A stretch of 64,000 bases of DNA. Origin: Sorghum bicolor. Lineage: Eukaryota > Streptophyta > Magnoliopsida > Poales > Poaceae. Location: the NCBI RefSeq assembly GCF_000003195.3, contig NC_012879.2, positions 24,100,017-24,164,016 of the forward strand. The letters are read 5' to 3'. Of this stretch, positions 34,228-45,225 are shown piece after piece. The position numbers were made by a program, and so were the translations under genes. Positions within the stretch are counted from its first letter, which is position 1. Each line of letters starts with the position of its first letter. The notes under the pieces were generated by a model. The model had not been told where the DNA came from and made no database searches. It was given only the letters and a program-made list of their open reading frames with translations.

Positions 34228-34974
34228 ATGGTCACGATCCCAGCTTCTGCGACCGTGCCCGAAGGCCTCACGTTCACCGTTGGCCAGATCACGTGGACGA
34301 CGTGCAGCGGCGGCTTCGCGACCACGGTTCCGAAAGAGATCCAGATCCAATCTGAGATCACGCCGTCTTCGACCACACGCATGACGGCACCAAGCTCCCG
34401 ACCACCGTTCCCACTCTACAAGGGAAAGGAGATCGACTGCTCGGACCTCCTCCAAGCGCTCGATCGCGCTGACTCCAAGCTACTCGAAGTCTCCCAACTA
34501 ATAGATGGAGTTCTGCGCCGGCCCGACCAAGCTGCTCGAGCGGATTTTTCGAAATCCCGCCGGCCAACTCGTGTCGCCACACACGAACGGCTGGGAACGT
34601 CCCTGACGATAACCTCAAGCCCCTCAAGACGATCCGTCGAGCTCAAAAAGGAAGACTATCCTTGCGGCCTGAACAACTCGGCCTCTGTTTACTCACAGCA
34701 TGTCCAATCCGTTTTCAGCAAGGCGGGTTGGTCGCCGACAAGGGACAATCGTCACCATGTCAACATGGTGACAATCCAAGAGCTACGGGACGGCCAGGTT
34801 TCCAGCACCAACTCAAGCACCGGCTCCGTCCCCACCGAGGTTATAAACACCGAAGACGAGGGCTACGACCTGGATTTTCCTTCACACCCTCCGGGTTTCG
34901 ACCGATTCCCGATATTCCCCCCCCCGGCGAGGGGATATTGTGTTCAATGTCAGCGCCGACGAACCGGCTGTTGA
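34228..34974 (+). CDS. N-terminal Gag of element C, ends in a shifted frame
   Basis: The first ATG is 29 nt after the PBS and opens a 249-codon frame. The sequence is Ser/Thr/Pro-rich with DCSDLLQALDRADSKLLEVS (about residue 73). The frame is lost just after a run of nine C (34917-34925). The true continuation is in the frame of 34940-37372, a shift of one base that a single extra C would explain. Whether this is a mutation or slippage is open. Confidence 0.7.
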   Translation: MVTIPASATVPEGLTFTVGQITWTTCSGGFATTVPKEIQIQSEITPSSTTRMTAPSSRPPFPLYKGKEIDCSDLLQALDRADSKLLEVSQLIDGVLRRPDQAARADFSKSRRPTRVATHERLGTSLTITSSPSRRSVELKKEDYPCGLNNSASVYSQHVQSVFSKAGWSPTRDNRHHVNMVTIQELRDGQVSSTNSSTGSVPTEVINTEDEGYDLDFPSHPPGFDRFPIFPPPARGYCVQCQRRRTGC

Positions 34975-37372
34975 CGGAGAAACAGATGACCAGAGGCAAC
35001 TCCGCGAACAGCGTAACGCCGATCGCGCCCGACGGCGTGCGGACGAGCAACAACAGATGCCACCAAGTAACCTCAACGATGCCTTTGACATGGTCGGGGA
35101 CCAGCCGGTCTACAAAACGCCAAGCGCCAACGTGGCTGTCGCCATGGCCAACCTGGATCGGCTTCCTGACACCCCCGAATGCCAGGGAGTCCGGACCAGC
35201 ATCCGAGCACACCTGATCGCTGCAATGGGACAGACAGCCACTCTGCTCAAGAGAGTCCAGGACGTCTCTTATACGGAAGCCGCCTCCGACCAGACTAATC
35301 GTAGCCAGGTCTCACCCAGCAGGCGTCACCGCAGCCGCTCCCCCGACAACCGTCGAGGGGACTCGCGGCGCGACGATGGTGGTCGGGACGCCGATGGCCG
35401 CCGCAAGCAAATTCATGGCGTACGCGGCCAAGAAGAAGATCAACACAGGGATCTCCGCCACAACATCCCTCCCAAAGATGCCCGGGACCGCATCAACAGG
35501 CGCGCCGCAGAGAGAGCAGTCCACGAAAACCTGCGCCGCATCGAGTACGATGCGACCCACGGTCCTCCGGGCCTAAGGCAGTTCTCCTCACACCTCCGCC
35601 AGGTCGTGTGGCCCCGCAATTTCAAGCTCGAAAAACTTAAAAAATACGACGACAAGGAAAATCCAGAGAACTGGATCACTCTCTATGAAATCGCCGTCCG
35701 ATCAGCGGCAGGAGATGAGCACGTCATGGCTGACTACTTCCCCGTAGTCCTTGACCAGGCTGGTCATCAGTGGCTTCTCGGCTTGCCCGAGGACTCCTTC
35801 GACTCTTGGGAAGAGCTACGACAGGCTTTCATCGACAACTTCATTGCCACATGCGAGCAGCCCGGAAACAAGTATGACCTTGAAAGGATAAGAGACAGGA
35901 AGAATGAACCTCTGCGCGATTACATCCGACGATTCTCGGATATGCGCCTCAAAATCCCGAAGATTTCTCATGACGAGGCCATATCAGCCTTTATCAAGGG
36001 CTTGCGTTTCCATGAAGCGCTGAGGAACAAGCTGCTGCGTAAGCGCCCATCAACGGTAGCAGAGCTCCTCGCCACGGCTAAAAATTACGCCGATGCTGAT
36101 GACGCAGAAAAACTAATCCGAGACGATGCGAGAGGCCCCGACCAGCCTTCCCGGCGAGATGACGGTCGTGGTCGCTACGACAACAGAAATCACCACCGCT
36201 CCGACAACCGCGATCACCGAGAGGGTTGGGATCGGCGGCGCGACAGCCGCGACGACTTCAGAGGAAAGCGCCCTCGCGAATACGACCACGAAGTAAATAC
36301 GGTCAAACGTCCCAATGGACGACGGGACTACCAAGACGACTACAACAAAACGTTGAAGGGACCGTGCCAGCTACACCCAAAGTCTAACCATACCATGGAA
36401 GAGTGCCGCGTCCTCAAAAGTATCTATACACGGCGGGCCGCCCAAGAGGACTCCGCCAAGAAAAATAACAAGCGCGACGGGCACGACCACGAAGATGAGG
36501 ATGAGGACCAAGACAGGGACCCCCGACACCAATACGTCAGCCCCACTGACGTGGTCCACTCCATTTTCGGGGGCAAGGTCTCCACTGAGTCCAAGCGAGA
36601 AAGAAAGCTGTTAAAGAGAGCCTGCCTCAACATAGACAGCACGGACGGGCTGATCGCAGATCCGAAATTTCCCGCATGGTCCCACAGGGAGATCTCGTTC
36701 AGTAGGAAGGACCAGTGGGCCGCTATCCCAGAGCCGGGTCGTTTCCCACTGATTCTTGATCCCTGCATCAATAGCATCAGATTCGAGCGCGTGCTCGTGG
36801 ACGGGGGAAGCTCCATCGACATCCTCTTCCGCAACAGCCTGCCCGCCCTCAAGATATCACCGGCACAACTAAAACCTTACGACGCCCAATTCTGGGGGGT
36901 TTTGCCAGGTCAAAGTTCGGTGCCCCTCGGACTGATAACATTGCCTGTCCAATTCGGCACACCCGATCACTTCCGGACGGAGTTCATCAACTTCGTAGTC
37001 GCGGATTTTGACGGGACCTATCACGCCATACTGGGCCGCCCATCGCTGACAAAGTTCATGGCAGTCCCGCACTACTCATACCTAGTCCTTAAGATGCCCA
37101 CGGAGAAGGGTGTCCTAACCGTCAGAGGCAACGTCTACACCGCGTACACCTGCGAAGAAGAAAGCTTCAAGATCACCGAGGCAATCAACCTCTCAATCCG
37201 CATGGCGGAAACAGCAAACCAGGCCGCACAGCTGCCTCCCGACCAGCTCCGATTACCTGAGCAGGAGACAGCCAGAAAGAACTCGAAATCCAAGGAGTAC
37301 AAAGAAGTGCAGCTGGTCGAAGGCAACCCCGAGAAGACAGCCCTCATCGGGGCTAACCTGGATCCAAAATAG
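34940..37372 (+). CDS. gag: Gag and protease of element C
   Basis: An 810-codon frame. The retrotransposon Gag core lies at about residues 225-400 (NPENWITLYEIAVRSAAGDE; LRDYIRRFSDMRLKIPKI). A zinc-knuckle-like C-x2-H-x4-H-x4-C motif (CQLHPKSNHTMEEC) is at about 475. The retropepsin starts at RVLVDGGSSIDILF (about 618) with YHAILGRPSLTKFM about 80 residues later. DGG replaces the common DTG, as in other Tat elements. The frame ends at TAG 37370-37372, after which pol continues in the same frame. The listed ATG is inside Gag; the natural start is 34228. Confidence 0.9.
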   Translation: MFNVSADEPAVDGETDDQRQLREQRNADRARRRADEQQQMPPSNLNDAFDMVGDQPVYKTPSANVAVAMANLDRLPDTPECQGVRTSIRAHLIAAMGQTATLLKRVQDVSYTEAASDQTNRSQVSPSRRHRSRSPDNRRGDSRRDDGGRDADGRRKQIHGVRGQEEDQHRDLRHNIPPKDARDRINRRAAERAVHENLRRIEYDATHGPPGLRQFSSHLRQVVWPRNFKLEKLKKYDDKENPENWITLYEIAVRSAAGDEHVMADYFPVVLDQAGHQWLLGLPEDSFDSWEELRQAFIDNFIATCEQPGNKYDLERIRDRKNEPLRDYIRRFSDMRLKIPKISHDEAISAFIKGLRFHEALRNKLLRKRPSTVAELLATAKNYADADDAEKLIRDDARGPDQPSRRDDGRGRYDNRNHHRSDNRDHREGWDRRRDSRDDFRGKRPREYDHEVNTVKRPNGRRDYQDDYNKTLKGPCQLHPKSNHTMEECRVLKSIYTRRAAQEDSAKKNNKRDGHDHEDEDEDQDRDPRHQYVSPTDVVHSIFGGKVSTESKRERKLLKRACLNIDSTDGLIADPKFPAWSHREISFSRKDQWAAIPEPGRFPLILDPCINSIRFERVLVDGGSSIDILFRNSLPALKISPAQLKPYDAQFWGVLPGQSSVPLGLITLPVQFGTPDHFRTEFINFVVADFDGTYHAILGRPSLTKFMAVPHYSYLVLKMPTEKGVLTVRGNVYTAYTCEEESFKITEAINLSIRMAETANQAAQLPPDQLRLPEQETARKNSKSKEYKEVQLVEGNPEKTALIGANLDPK
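37370..37372 (+). other. Conserved in-frame UAG between protease and RT, element C
   Basis: Context CCAAAATAGGAAGACGCGC. The ten bases AAATAGGAAG are identical in elements B (8462-8471) and D (51729-51738), at the same point of the polyprotein and always in frame with pol. Confidence 0.8.
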
Positions 37373-40300
37373 GAAGACGCGCTCGTCAGGTTTCTAAGGG
37401 ACAACGTGAGCGTTTTCGCATGGAAACCCGCAGACATGCCCGGTGTCCCACGAAACCTGATCGAGCACTCCTTAAATGTCTCGAAGACCGCAAGACCAAT
37501 CAAGCAAAAACTGCGACGGTTCGCTCGTGACAAAAAGGAGGCTATTAGGACAGAAATAACACGGCTTCTAGCAGCCGGATTCATAAAAGAAGTGTATCAC
37601 CCCGATTGGCTCGCCAATCCGGTTCTTGTACGCAAAAAGAATAATGAATGGAGAATGTGCGTTGATTACACCGATCTCAACAAACACTGTCCTAAAGATC
37701 CTTTTGGTCTTCCTCGCATCGACGAGGTGGTCGACTCAACGGCCGGATGCGAACTCCTCTCCTTTCTAGACTGCTACTCTGGTTATCACTAGATCTCGCT
37801 AAAGGAAGAAGATCAGATCAAAACATCCTTCATCACACCCATCGGCGCATACTGCTACACTACCATGTCTTTCGGACTTAAAAACGCCGGGGCCACTTAT
37901 CAAAGGGCCATCCAGCAATGCCTCCACGACGAGATTCGCGACGACCTCGTCGAGGCCTATGTGGACGACGTGGTCGTAAAAACAAGGGACGCGAGCACCC
38001 TAATTGATAACTTAGACCGAACCTTCAAGGCACTCAATAGGTACAAGTGGAAGCTCAACCCCAAGAAATGCATTTTCGGCGTTCCTTCCGGTCTACTGCT
38101 CGGCAACGTCGTCAGTCGCGACGGCATACGACCAAACCCTTCAAAAGTCAAAGCCGTACTCGACATGCGACCACCGAAAAACGTCAAGGATATTCAGAAG
38201 CTAACCGGATGCATGGCCGCCCTCAGTCGTTTCATCTCAAGGCTAGGAGAAAAAGGCCTCCCTTTCTTCAAACTATTGAAAGCGTCAGAAAAATTTTCTT
38301 GGACAGAGGAAGCCGACGCTGCGTTCACTCAGCTTAAGACCTTCCTCACTTCACCACCTGTCCTCACAGCGCCTCAGCCCAATGAAGACCTACTCCTTTA
38401 CATTGCTGCAACCGACAGGGTTGTCTCCACGGCAATAGTGGTCGAGCGAGATGAACCAGGTCACGTCTTCAAGGTCCAGAGACCCGTTTACTTCATAAGC
38501 GAAGTCTTAAACGAGTCCAAGGCCAGGTACCCACAAATACAGAAGCTTATATACGCCATCCTGATAACGTCAAGAAAGCTGAAGCACTACTTCGATGGCC
38601 ATCGAGTCCTGGTGACAACCAGCTTTCCTCTCGGGGACATCCTGCGCAATAAAGACGCCAATGGCAGAATCGTGAAATGGGCAATGGAATTATGTCCATT
38701 TTCCCTGGAGTTCCAGAGTCGCACCACTGTCAAGTCTCAAGCCCTGGTCGATTTCATTGTCGAATGGACGGATCTCAACGAGCCTTCCGTTCCCGATGTC
38801 TCAGACCACTGGTCAATGTTCTTTGACGGGTCCCTGAACATCAACGGTGCAGGCGCTGGGATATTGTTCGTATCACCCAACAAGGACAAACTCCGTTACG
38901 TCCTTCGGATCCTTTTTCCGGCGTCAAACAACGTCGCCGAATACGAAGCATGCTTGCATGGCATACGACTAGCCGTTGAACTGGGGGTCAAGCGCCTCTA
39001 TGTCTATGGCGACTCCGCTTTGGTCATCAACCAGCTCAACAAGGAGTGGGACGCAACCCACGAGAAGATGGATCTCTACTGCAAAGAAATTCGCAAATGG
39101 GAAACTAACTTCTATGGCATAGAGTACATCCACGTGGTCCGGGATAAGAACCAAGCAGCAGATGCGTTGTCAAAGTTAGGCTCATCTCGGGCCCAAATCC
39201 CGCGGGGCATTTTCGTCCAGGACATCCATGAGCCGAGCGTGAGCTCCCCCCTGGTCGACATGCAACCCGCCGAGGCAATGCTCATATATGATGCCACTCC
39301 GACAAACGGTGGGCGTGATTGGCGTACCCCGTTCATCAAATACATATCAGACGGGACTGGCTTTCAGGACAAAACAGAGAACGAGCGCCTCATCCGACGA
39401 TCAAAGAACTACATCCTGGTCGACGGAAAACTCATGCGGAAAAACGCAAGCTCCGAAGTACTGCTCAAGTGCATACCCCAAGATGATGGTATCAAGCTCT
39501 TGGAGGACATACACGCTGGATCCTGCGGCAATCACGCCGCATCTAGAACGCTGGTCGGAAAGGCTTTCCGAGCAGGTTTTTATTGGCCAACCGCGGTCGG
39601 CGACGCAGAAAAACTGGTTCGGCATTGTGAAGGATGTCAGTTTTTCGCTAAGAGGACCCACGTACCTGCCCATGAAATTCAAACCATCCCGTCGTCTTGG
39701 CCCTTTGCTTGCTGGGGGCTTGACATGATCGGACCATTTAAACCAGCCCCGGGCAATTTCAAGTTTGTCTTCGTGTTAATCGACAAGTTCTCCAAGTGGA
39801 TTGAATACATGCCCCTGGTCAAGGCAACCTCCGAGAAGGCTGTGGAGTTCCTCAATCAAATCATGCACAGATTCGGCATCCCGAACAGCATAATCACCGA
39901 CCTGGGCACTCAGTTTACTGGCACCACTTTTTGGGATTTCTGCGATGACAGAGGCATAGTCATAAAATATGTGTCAGTGGCACATCCACGTGCCAACGGT
40001 CAAGTCGAACGTGCTAACGGAATGATCGTTGACGCCCTAAAGAAAAGGCTGTACACCGAAAACGACAGAGCACCCGGTCGATGGATGAAAGAATTGCCGG
40101 CAGTGGTTTGGGGCCTCCGAACCCAGACCAGTCGAAACACAGGGGTGTCTCCTTACTTCATGGTGTACGGTGCAGAGGCGGTCCTGCCGTCTGACATACA
40201 CTTCGGATCTCCTAGAATCGAGCACTTCGACCAGGCGACCGCCGACAACGCCAGAGAACTTGAAATCAATTGCATGGAGGAAAAGCGTTTAGTTTCATGT

Positions 40301-40558
40301 CTCCGAACAGCAAAATATCTCGCGGCAGTCAGGCGATACTACAACAGGAACGTCAAGGACCGTTCCTTCGTGGTCGGCGATCTGGTGCTTCGATGGAAAA
40401 CAAGCCAGGAGGGAATGCACAAGCTATCCACTCCCTGGGAAGGACCCTTCGTGGTGACCGAGGTCACACGACCTACGTCCTACAGATTGGCATACCCAGA
40501 CGGAACACGAGTGCCTAACTCTTGGCACATCGACAAACTGCGACGTTTCTATCCATAA
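37373..40558 (+). pseudogene. pol: pol of element C, one nonsense codon in RT
   Basis: In frame with gag-protease after the UAG. RT has FAWKPADMPG at the start, [16 protein letters not shown], and the active site [11 protein letters not shown] (about 37957). It is followed by a degenerate RNase H, an archaeal-type RNase H ([40 protein letters not shown]), and integrase with an H-H-C-C site ([27 protein letters not shown]) and D-D-E residues ([26 protein letters not shown]). TAG 37790-37792 replaces the CAG seen in B within the RT segment SGYHQIS. It is otherwise open from 37373 to the TAA at 40556-40558, so a single base change killed it. Confidence 0.9.
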
Positions 40559-40834
40559 AGTTTTAATGACTTTCTTTTGTAAGTATCTTATAATTTTTGA
40601 TAATGAAATTCTCTATTTTTTGCCTATACCTTGTCACACACAGCACTCGGCAAAACTCCTGCAATGGATGCTCTTAGCGACAACCAAGACAAATACGGTG
40701 ACACGTCACTCAGATATTCTTACAGCGCTCAAAACAACAGTCATGACAAAAAGTAAACTTTATTACAAACTTTACATACAAAGTTTACAATAAATACCCT
40801 GACGGGCAGACACTAGTCTATTCCTACAGACTAC
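40559..40834. other. Convergent spacer between pol and antisense gene, element C
   Basis: About 280 bp. It contains a plus-strand AATAAATAC near 40790. The two genes of the element meet tail to tail here. Confidence 0.5.
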
Positions 40835-40840
40835 TTTATT
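40835..40840 (-). terminator. Poly(A) signal AATAAA of the antisense gene, element C
   Basis: Minus strand reads CCAATAAAG; the AATAAA overlaps the TAA stop of the antisense ORF. Plant signals are loose, so this is suggestive only. Confidence 0.45.
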
Positions 40841-43800
40841 GGCCTAGCTGCTCGGGCTGATCACCCGCCTGGCCCTGCTGCCCGGACGAAGGGGTCGGGG
40901 CCACCGGCGCCTGGCTGGTCGAGACCGCAGGCGTCGACCGCCCATCTCCCGCAAAGGACGCGCCCGACAACTCCCTGGCCGACCTATCTGAACTCGGCTG
41001 GTCTGGAGGAGTGGCCGTTCCGCACAGATTGATGTCGCCGATCACCGTCGACGACAAGTCCAGCAGACTACCCCGAAGCTCGTCCGCGTCCTGCGGGCCG
41101 ACTTCCTTCGGGTACCCCTTCTCCAGCCTGCTCAAGTCGACTAGGGGGTAGTGGGCGCGCACCATGCTGAGGACGTGCGCGCCGGCAAACTCCCCGGCGT
41201 CCTTCACGAACTGCTGGAGCCAGTCCCACGCCCGTTGCGCCTTCTCGACCGGGGTCAACTGCGGCGCGCGGGGCTGGCTCTCCGGGAGCTCGGGACTGAT
41301 CAGGTCTAGGACCGGGGACACTCCTTTCCAGATCCTGCAACAGTTGACCTTCCAGGAGTCCCGGTCCTTGATCAGATCATCCAGGTGCTTTTTGGCGTTC
41401 ACCTTGAGCACTGCAAACGAAACGAAGCGTTATTTTCGGCATAAAAAAGGGGCAGGTAGCAACCAACAAGGCGGCACCCATTACCAGATAGCTCCTGGTC
41501 TTTTCGACCCAATTCCTCTTCTGCTCGCCGCCCGGACTCCAGCGCACCGGCGAGCTGTTGGCTGAGCTGCTCCTTCTCTTGTCGGAGGCTCGCCACCTCC
41601 TCCTCCAAGTCTGCGTGAATCCTAAACTGGTCAGCAAAGCAAACTATACAAGTACGCGAAGCTGCTCGGAGCGTGTGACTAACCTTCTTGTAGCCGGTAC
41701 TGGTCGGCCAAGCGACGAGCGAGGTCGAGACGACGCTCCTTTTCGGCACTCATCTCGACCACCTTCTCCCCGACCTCCGCCCGCAACCGGTCTACCTCCG
41801 CGGCAAGGGCCTTGTTCTCGGCCATGACGCCTTCTATCTGGTCAAAGCACCGTTTCCGGTACTTCGCCGTTTTCATTGCGTCCTACAAAGCAAGCTTATA
41901 ACGACCATGCAAGACAAGGCAAAAGAATGTGCAGCAGTACAAAAAGCCGCTTACCTTGACTTCGTCGACGAGGCGCTTGGCCGCGCGCTCCACCCTGGCG
42001 GCCTCTTCGGTCTCGGCGAGCTCCTCATGCCCGATAAAGTGATCCCCGCGTTGGCGCCACACATACACGTGTTGGCGGCCATCACGGGGACGACCCTCGA
42101 TCTCTTCCACCTCATCATCGGAGGCCGCCCGGGTTTCCTCCTCCTGTGCTGCGTCACCCCCGGTGGTGGTCCCAGGTATTACTGGCCCTTGGACCAGACC
42201 TGGGGAGCCCGCAGCCGAAGAGGCTCCTGCTCGGGGCGGCGTGTGGACTTCACTCCCCCCGGCAGGAGGAGCGGTCGGAGATCTTCCCTTCTCTGAGGAG
42301 TCAGTTGGGGGAGCCTCTCCAGCCCTGGTCGGGCTGCTTGTCGTAGTCGGTGCCGCGCTCGGGAGCCCCTCGGTGCTCCCAGGCGCGACTGCAGCTGTTG
42401 GCTGCTCTGTGGTCTGGGGAGCCGCATCCCCAGAACCGCGGGCAGGCTCGCCCGTTCCCTGGCTGGCAGTTTGGCCGGGGTCGACATCCGATGCCGCACT
42501 ACAGGAACAAAAGTCAAATTTCAAAAAAAAAGTCAAAGAGGAGTCCAAAATACGTAAGTCGAACACTTACAGGTCTGACCGACGGTGGGTCGCGGTGAAC
42601 CTCCTCCTCGCTCGGCCGGTCGGCACCTGTGCCCCCATCTCGACAGCTTGCGGGGCAGCGGCGCCGCTGGCCACTCGATCAGTGGCGACCGGCGCAGTGT
42701 CTGGGCGGCTCCGAGGCCGTCGGACCAACGACGGCGCAGCTTCCTCGTCGTCGTCGTCGTCGACGATCCGCACGAGCCGACGACGCTTCGGCGCTCGGCT
42801 GCTCTCCGCCGGTGGATCTGCCGGCAGCTCCGGTGTCGGCAAGGGATCTGCCGGCAATGGCCTTTTCCCCGCTACCCTCTCCTCGGAGGTCGGGACGGGG
42901 CGGGCTTGGTCTTCCTCACTGCTGGTGTAATGAGTACACCGAGCAGCGTCCTCCTCTGGCGGGACCTCTCCCGCAGGATTTTCCATCCCCGGTGCCAGTG
43001 ATACATACACTGTGCACCGGTCGACATTGCCGACCTGCAAAAGCAACAGAGATGAGTCAACTGCAGACGATATACGAATGCTAAAACAGAATCTGCTACA
43101 TACCTTTGGTGCTGGTCGTCCTAACTTGAAGGCTTGCACCCGATCACTGCCACGGATGAAGCCCCCATCCGCGAAGTTAAACAGCTCGTTCAACAGCTGT
43201 TGTACCTCCGCTTTCTCCAAGATCTCCGACCGCATCCTGGTCGGGTCTGCGCTTCCGGCATACTCGTATGCCGAGTGCACCCTCTTCTGGCAGGGCATCA
43301 CCCGGCGGCAAATGAAGTTGCCGACCACGCCAAGCCCGTCTAGGCGCGACCAGTCGATCAGCTTCATGAGATCCGCCACTGGACCGTCGAACTCCGGGCG
43401 GTCGGTCCAGCTCGTCCTCTTCTCAGGAATGTATCCCACGTCGCAGAACGTGGAGCTGCCCGGTTCCTCCCTGATGTAGAACCACTTCCTGTACCATTCG
43501 GTCAAGGAAGTGTTCCATGGGCAGTGCAGGTAGCGATTCTTCATTCCATCACGAAGGTTGAGGTATACTCCACCTGCAACCTTGGAGCCTCCAACTGCTC
43601 CCTTCTTCCTCAAGCAGAAAAGATATCGAAAAAGATCGAAGTGCGGCTCTATGCCAACATAGGCCTCGCACAGGTGGGTGAAGGTGGAAATGAGGAGAAT
43701 TGAGTTCGGGTGCAGATTGCAAATCCCGATCTCATAGTACAAAAGAAGACCTTGAAGAAAAGGATGAACAGGAACACCAAAGCCTCTCTTGATGAAATCT

Positions 43801-43991
43801 TCAAAAACGACGATCTCACCGGCGCGAGGGTCGGGGTAGCTCTCCCCCTCCGGTGCCCTCCAGCCGCCGAGCTCCGCGCCGTGCAGAAGCCCCATGTCAA
43901 CGAGGTCACCAAGAGATTTTGTGGTGCTGCGAGACTTCTTCCACTCCTTGGCCATCAGTTTGGCCCTCTTCCTGGAGTCGCTCTTCGCCAT
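40836..43991 (-). CDS. Antisense six-exon gene of element C, about 931 aa, PF04195-type domain
   Basis: ATG at 43991. Exons by eye: 43991-43104, 43034-42571, 42498-41955, 41882-41683, 41610-41485 and 41410-40836. All five introns are 69-74 nt with GT-AG ends, and the spliced frame stays open to TAA at 40836. Exon 1 has the domain I recognise as the 'putative gypsy type transposon' family (GEIVVFEDFIKRGFGVPVHP; LCEAYVGIEPHFDLFRYLF). Exon 2 has acidic and KRRR-type basic runs. Exon 3 is Pro/Ala/Thr-rich, then acidic, ending in RQHVYVWRQRGDHF. Exons 4-5 are coiled coil. Exon 6 has WDWLQQFVKDAGEFAGAHVL. The role in the element is unknown. It is convergent with pol, with its own TATA box at 44102-44111. 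The conserved structure across B, C and D argues for selection. Confidence 0.85.
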
Positions 43992-44401
43992 TAGAGGTGC
44001 GAATGTGGGCTTGAGTTAGGAAGATGCAGGAGATTGGAGAAGATGAGAGCGGAAGGTTTGAAGGCAATGGCAGGGGAAGCGGTACAGGCGGACCTATTAG
44101 GCTCTTATAAGCCCGCGACTCCACCTCTCCCACTTCCTGTATTCTCGGGAAGTGGGCAGGCCATGCGGCGGACGCGGCGTTTCGGTTTACAATGATTATA
44201 GACAATTAATTCGGCGGAGTTTTCGTACCAATTGATGGTTTCCTTTTCTCAAACCATGCAAAGGGCGGCTGTACAGTTGTCAAGCGCAACTTTTCATGCA
44301 TCCGTCTGACACCCCGTCAGGAGGCCTCGTCACGACAACTTTAACTGGATAGATCTTTTCAAAAATAAGAAGACACGTACGCCAGTGAGTCAACAATCCG
44401 G
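43992..44401 (-). promoter_or_regulatory. 5' leader and upstream region of the antisense gene, element C
   Basis: Homologous to 15141-15544 in B. It holds the TATA box; no ORF is supported. Confidence 0.5.
44102..44111 (-). promoter_or_regulatory. TATA box of the antisense gene, element C
   Basis: Minus strand CTTATAAGAG, about 115 bp upstream of ATG 43991, the same spacing as in element B. Confidence 0.55.
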
Positions 44402-44658
44402 GGACTGCACCGACCACCGAGCACTCGACGCTCGGGGACTGGTCGCCCAGTCTATCAGCTCGGAACTTCAAGGACTGCACCGACCACCGAGCACTCGACG
44501 CTCGGGGACTGGTCGCCCAGTTTATCAGCTCGGAACTTCAAGGACTGCACCGACCACCGAGCACTCGACGCTCGGGGACTGGTCGCCCAGTCTATCAGCT
44601 CAAAGCTTTAAAGCATGCACCGACCACCGAGCACTCGACGCTCGGGGACTGGTCGAAC
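44402..44658 (+). repeat. 70-bp tandem repeat, about 3.7 copies (element C)
   Basis: Units start at 44402, 44472, 44542 and 44612 with exact 70-bp period. The first three are nearly identical. Each contains GCTCGGGGACTGG, the core of the terminal polypurine tract. Confidence 0.93.
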
Positions 44659-45225
44659 GGTATAGCAACATATAATTCCAAGGAGCACACTTAGTGCTTG
44701 GGGACTGGTCGATTGGTCTCTTCAATTGCAGACGAGCATGACATGCTCGGGGACTGGTAAATTCACTTTTGACCTTGCTACAAGGCTCATACTTCGCCTT
44801 CCAGCAAGCTCGGGGACTACATCGGTACGATGCATCTAGCGATGCATCTCAGTCTCAAAACTACTTTGGGGAATTTTCTTTTGACCCTGGCACCACGTGC
44901 CTACGTCACCTACTACCAGGCTCGGGGACTAAGTGGGCACACTTCACCTAGCGGTGAATTTGCTTGCTTTTTTGATGTTTATACCTTTCAAAAAGGTAAA
45001 GTGGGCACACTTCACCAGGAAAGAAATTTTTTTTAAGAGCACCATGCATTCTTCGAACAACCTGCTTCTTCGATGACAATGTTGATCAACTGTCTTTTGA
45101 GTTGGTCAAAATACCGTTGCAACTGTTCGGGCGACTTTCCTGCTTATTGAAGACGTCAAGCCACATTGATCGAAGAAGCTCAAGACGGCGTGTTACATCA
45201 CAATACATGGAGCTCGGGGACTAGC
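44659..45225 (+). other. 3' untranslated region and polypurine tract of element C
   Basis: More dispersed CTCGGGGACT or CTTGGGGACT cores occur near 44697, 44747, 44809 and 44921. The last core, CTCGGGGACTAGC (45213-45225), directly precedes the 3' LTR. No coding frame. Confidence 0.75.

Noticed and set aside
34841..35212. Minus ORFs opposite gag of element C
   Set aside because: Shadow frames of the Gag coding strand with no supporting signal.
44402..44658. Regular repeat spacing resembling a CRISPR array
   Set aside because: The 70-bp units are contiguous and nearly identical with no variable spacers, in a eukaryotic retrotransposon.
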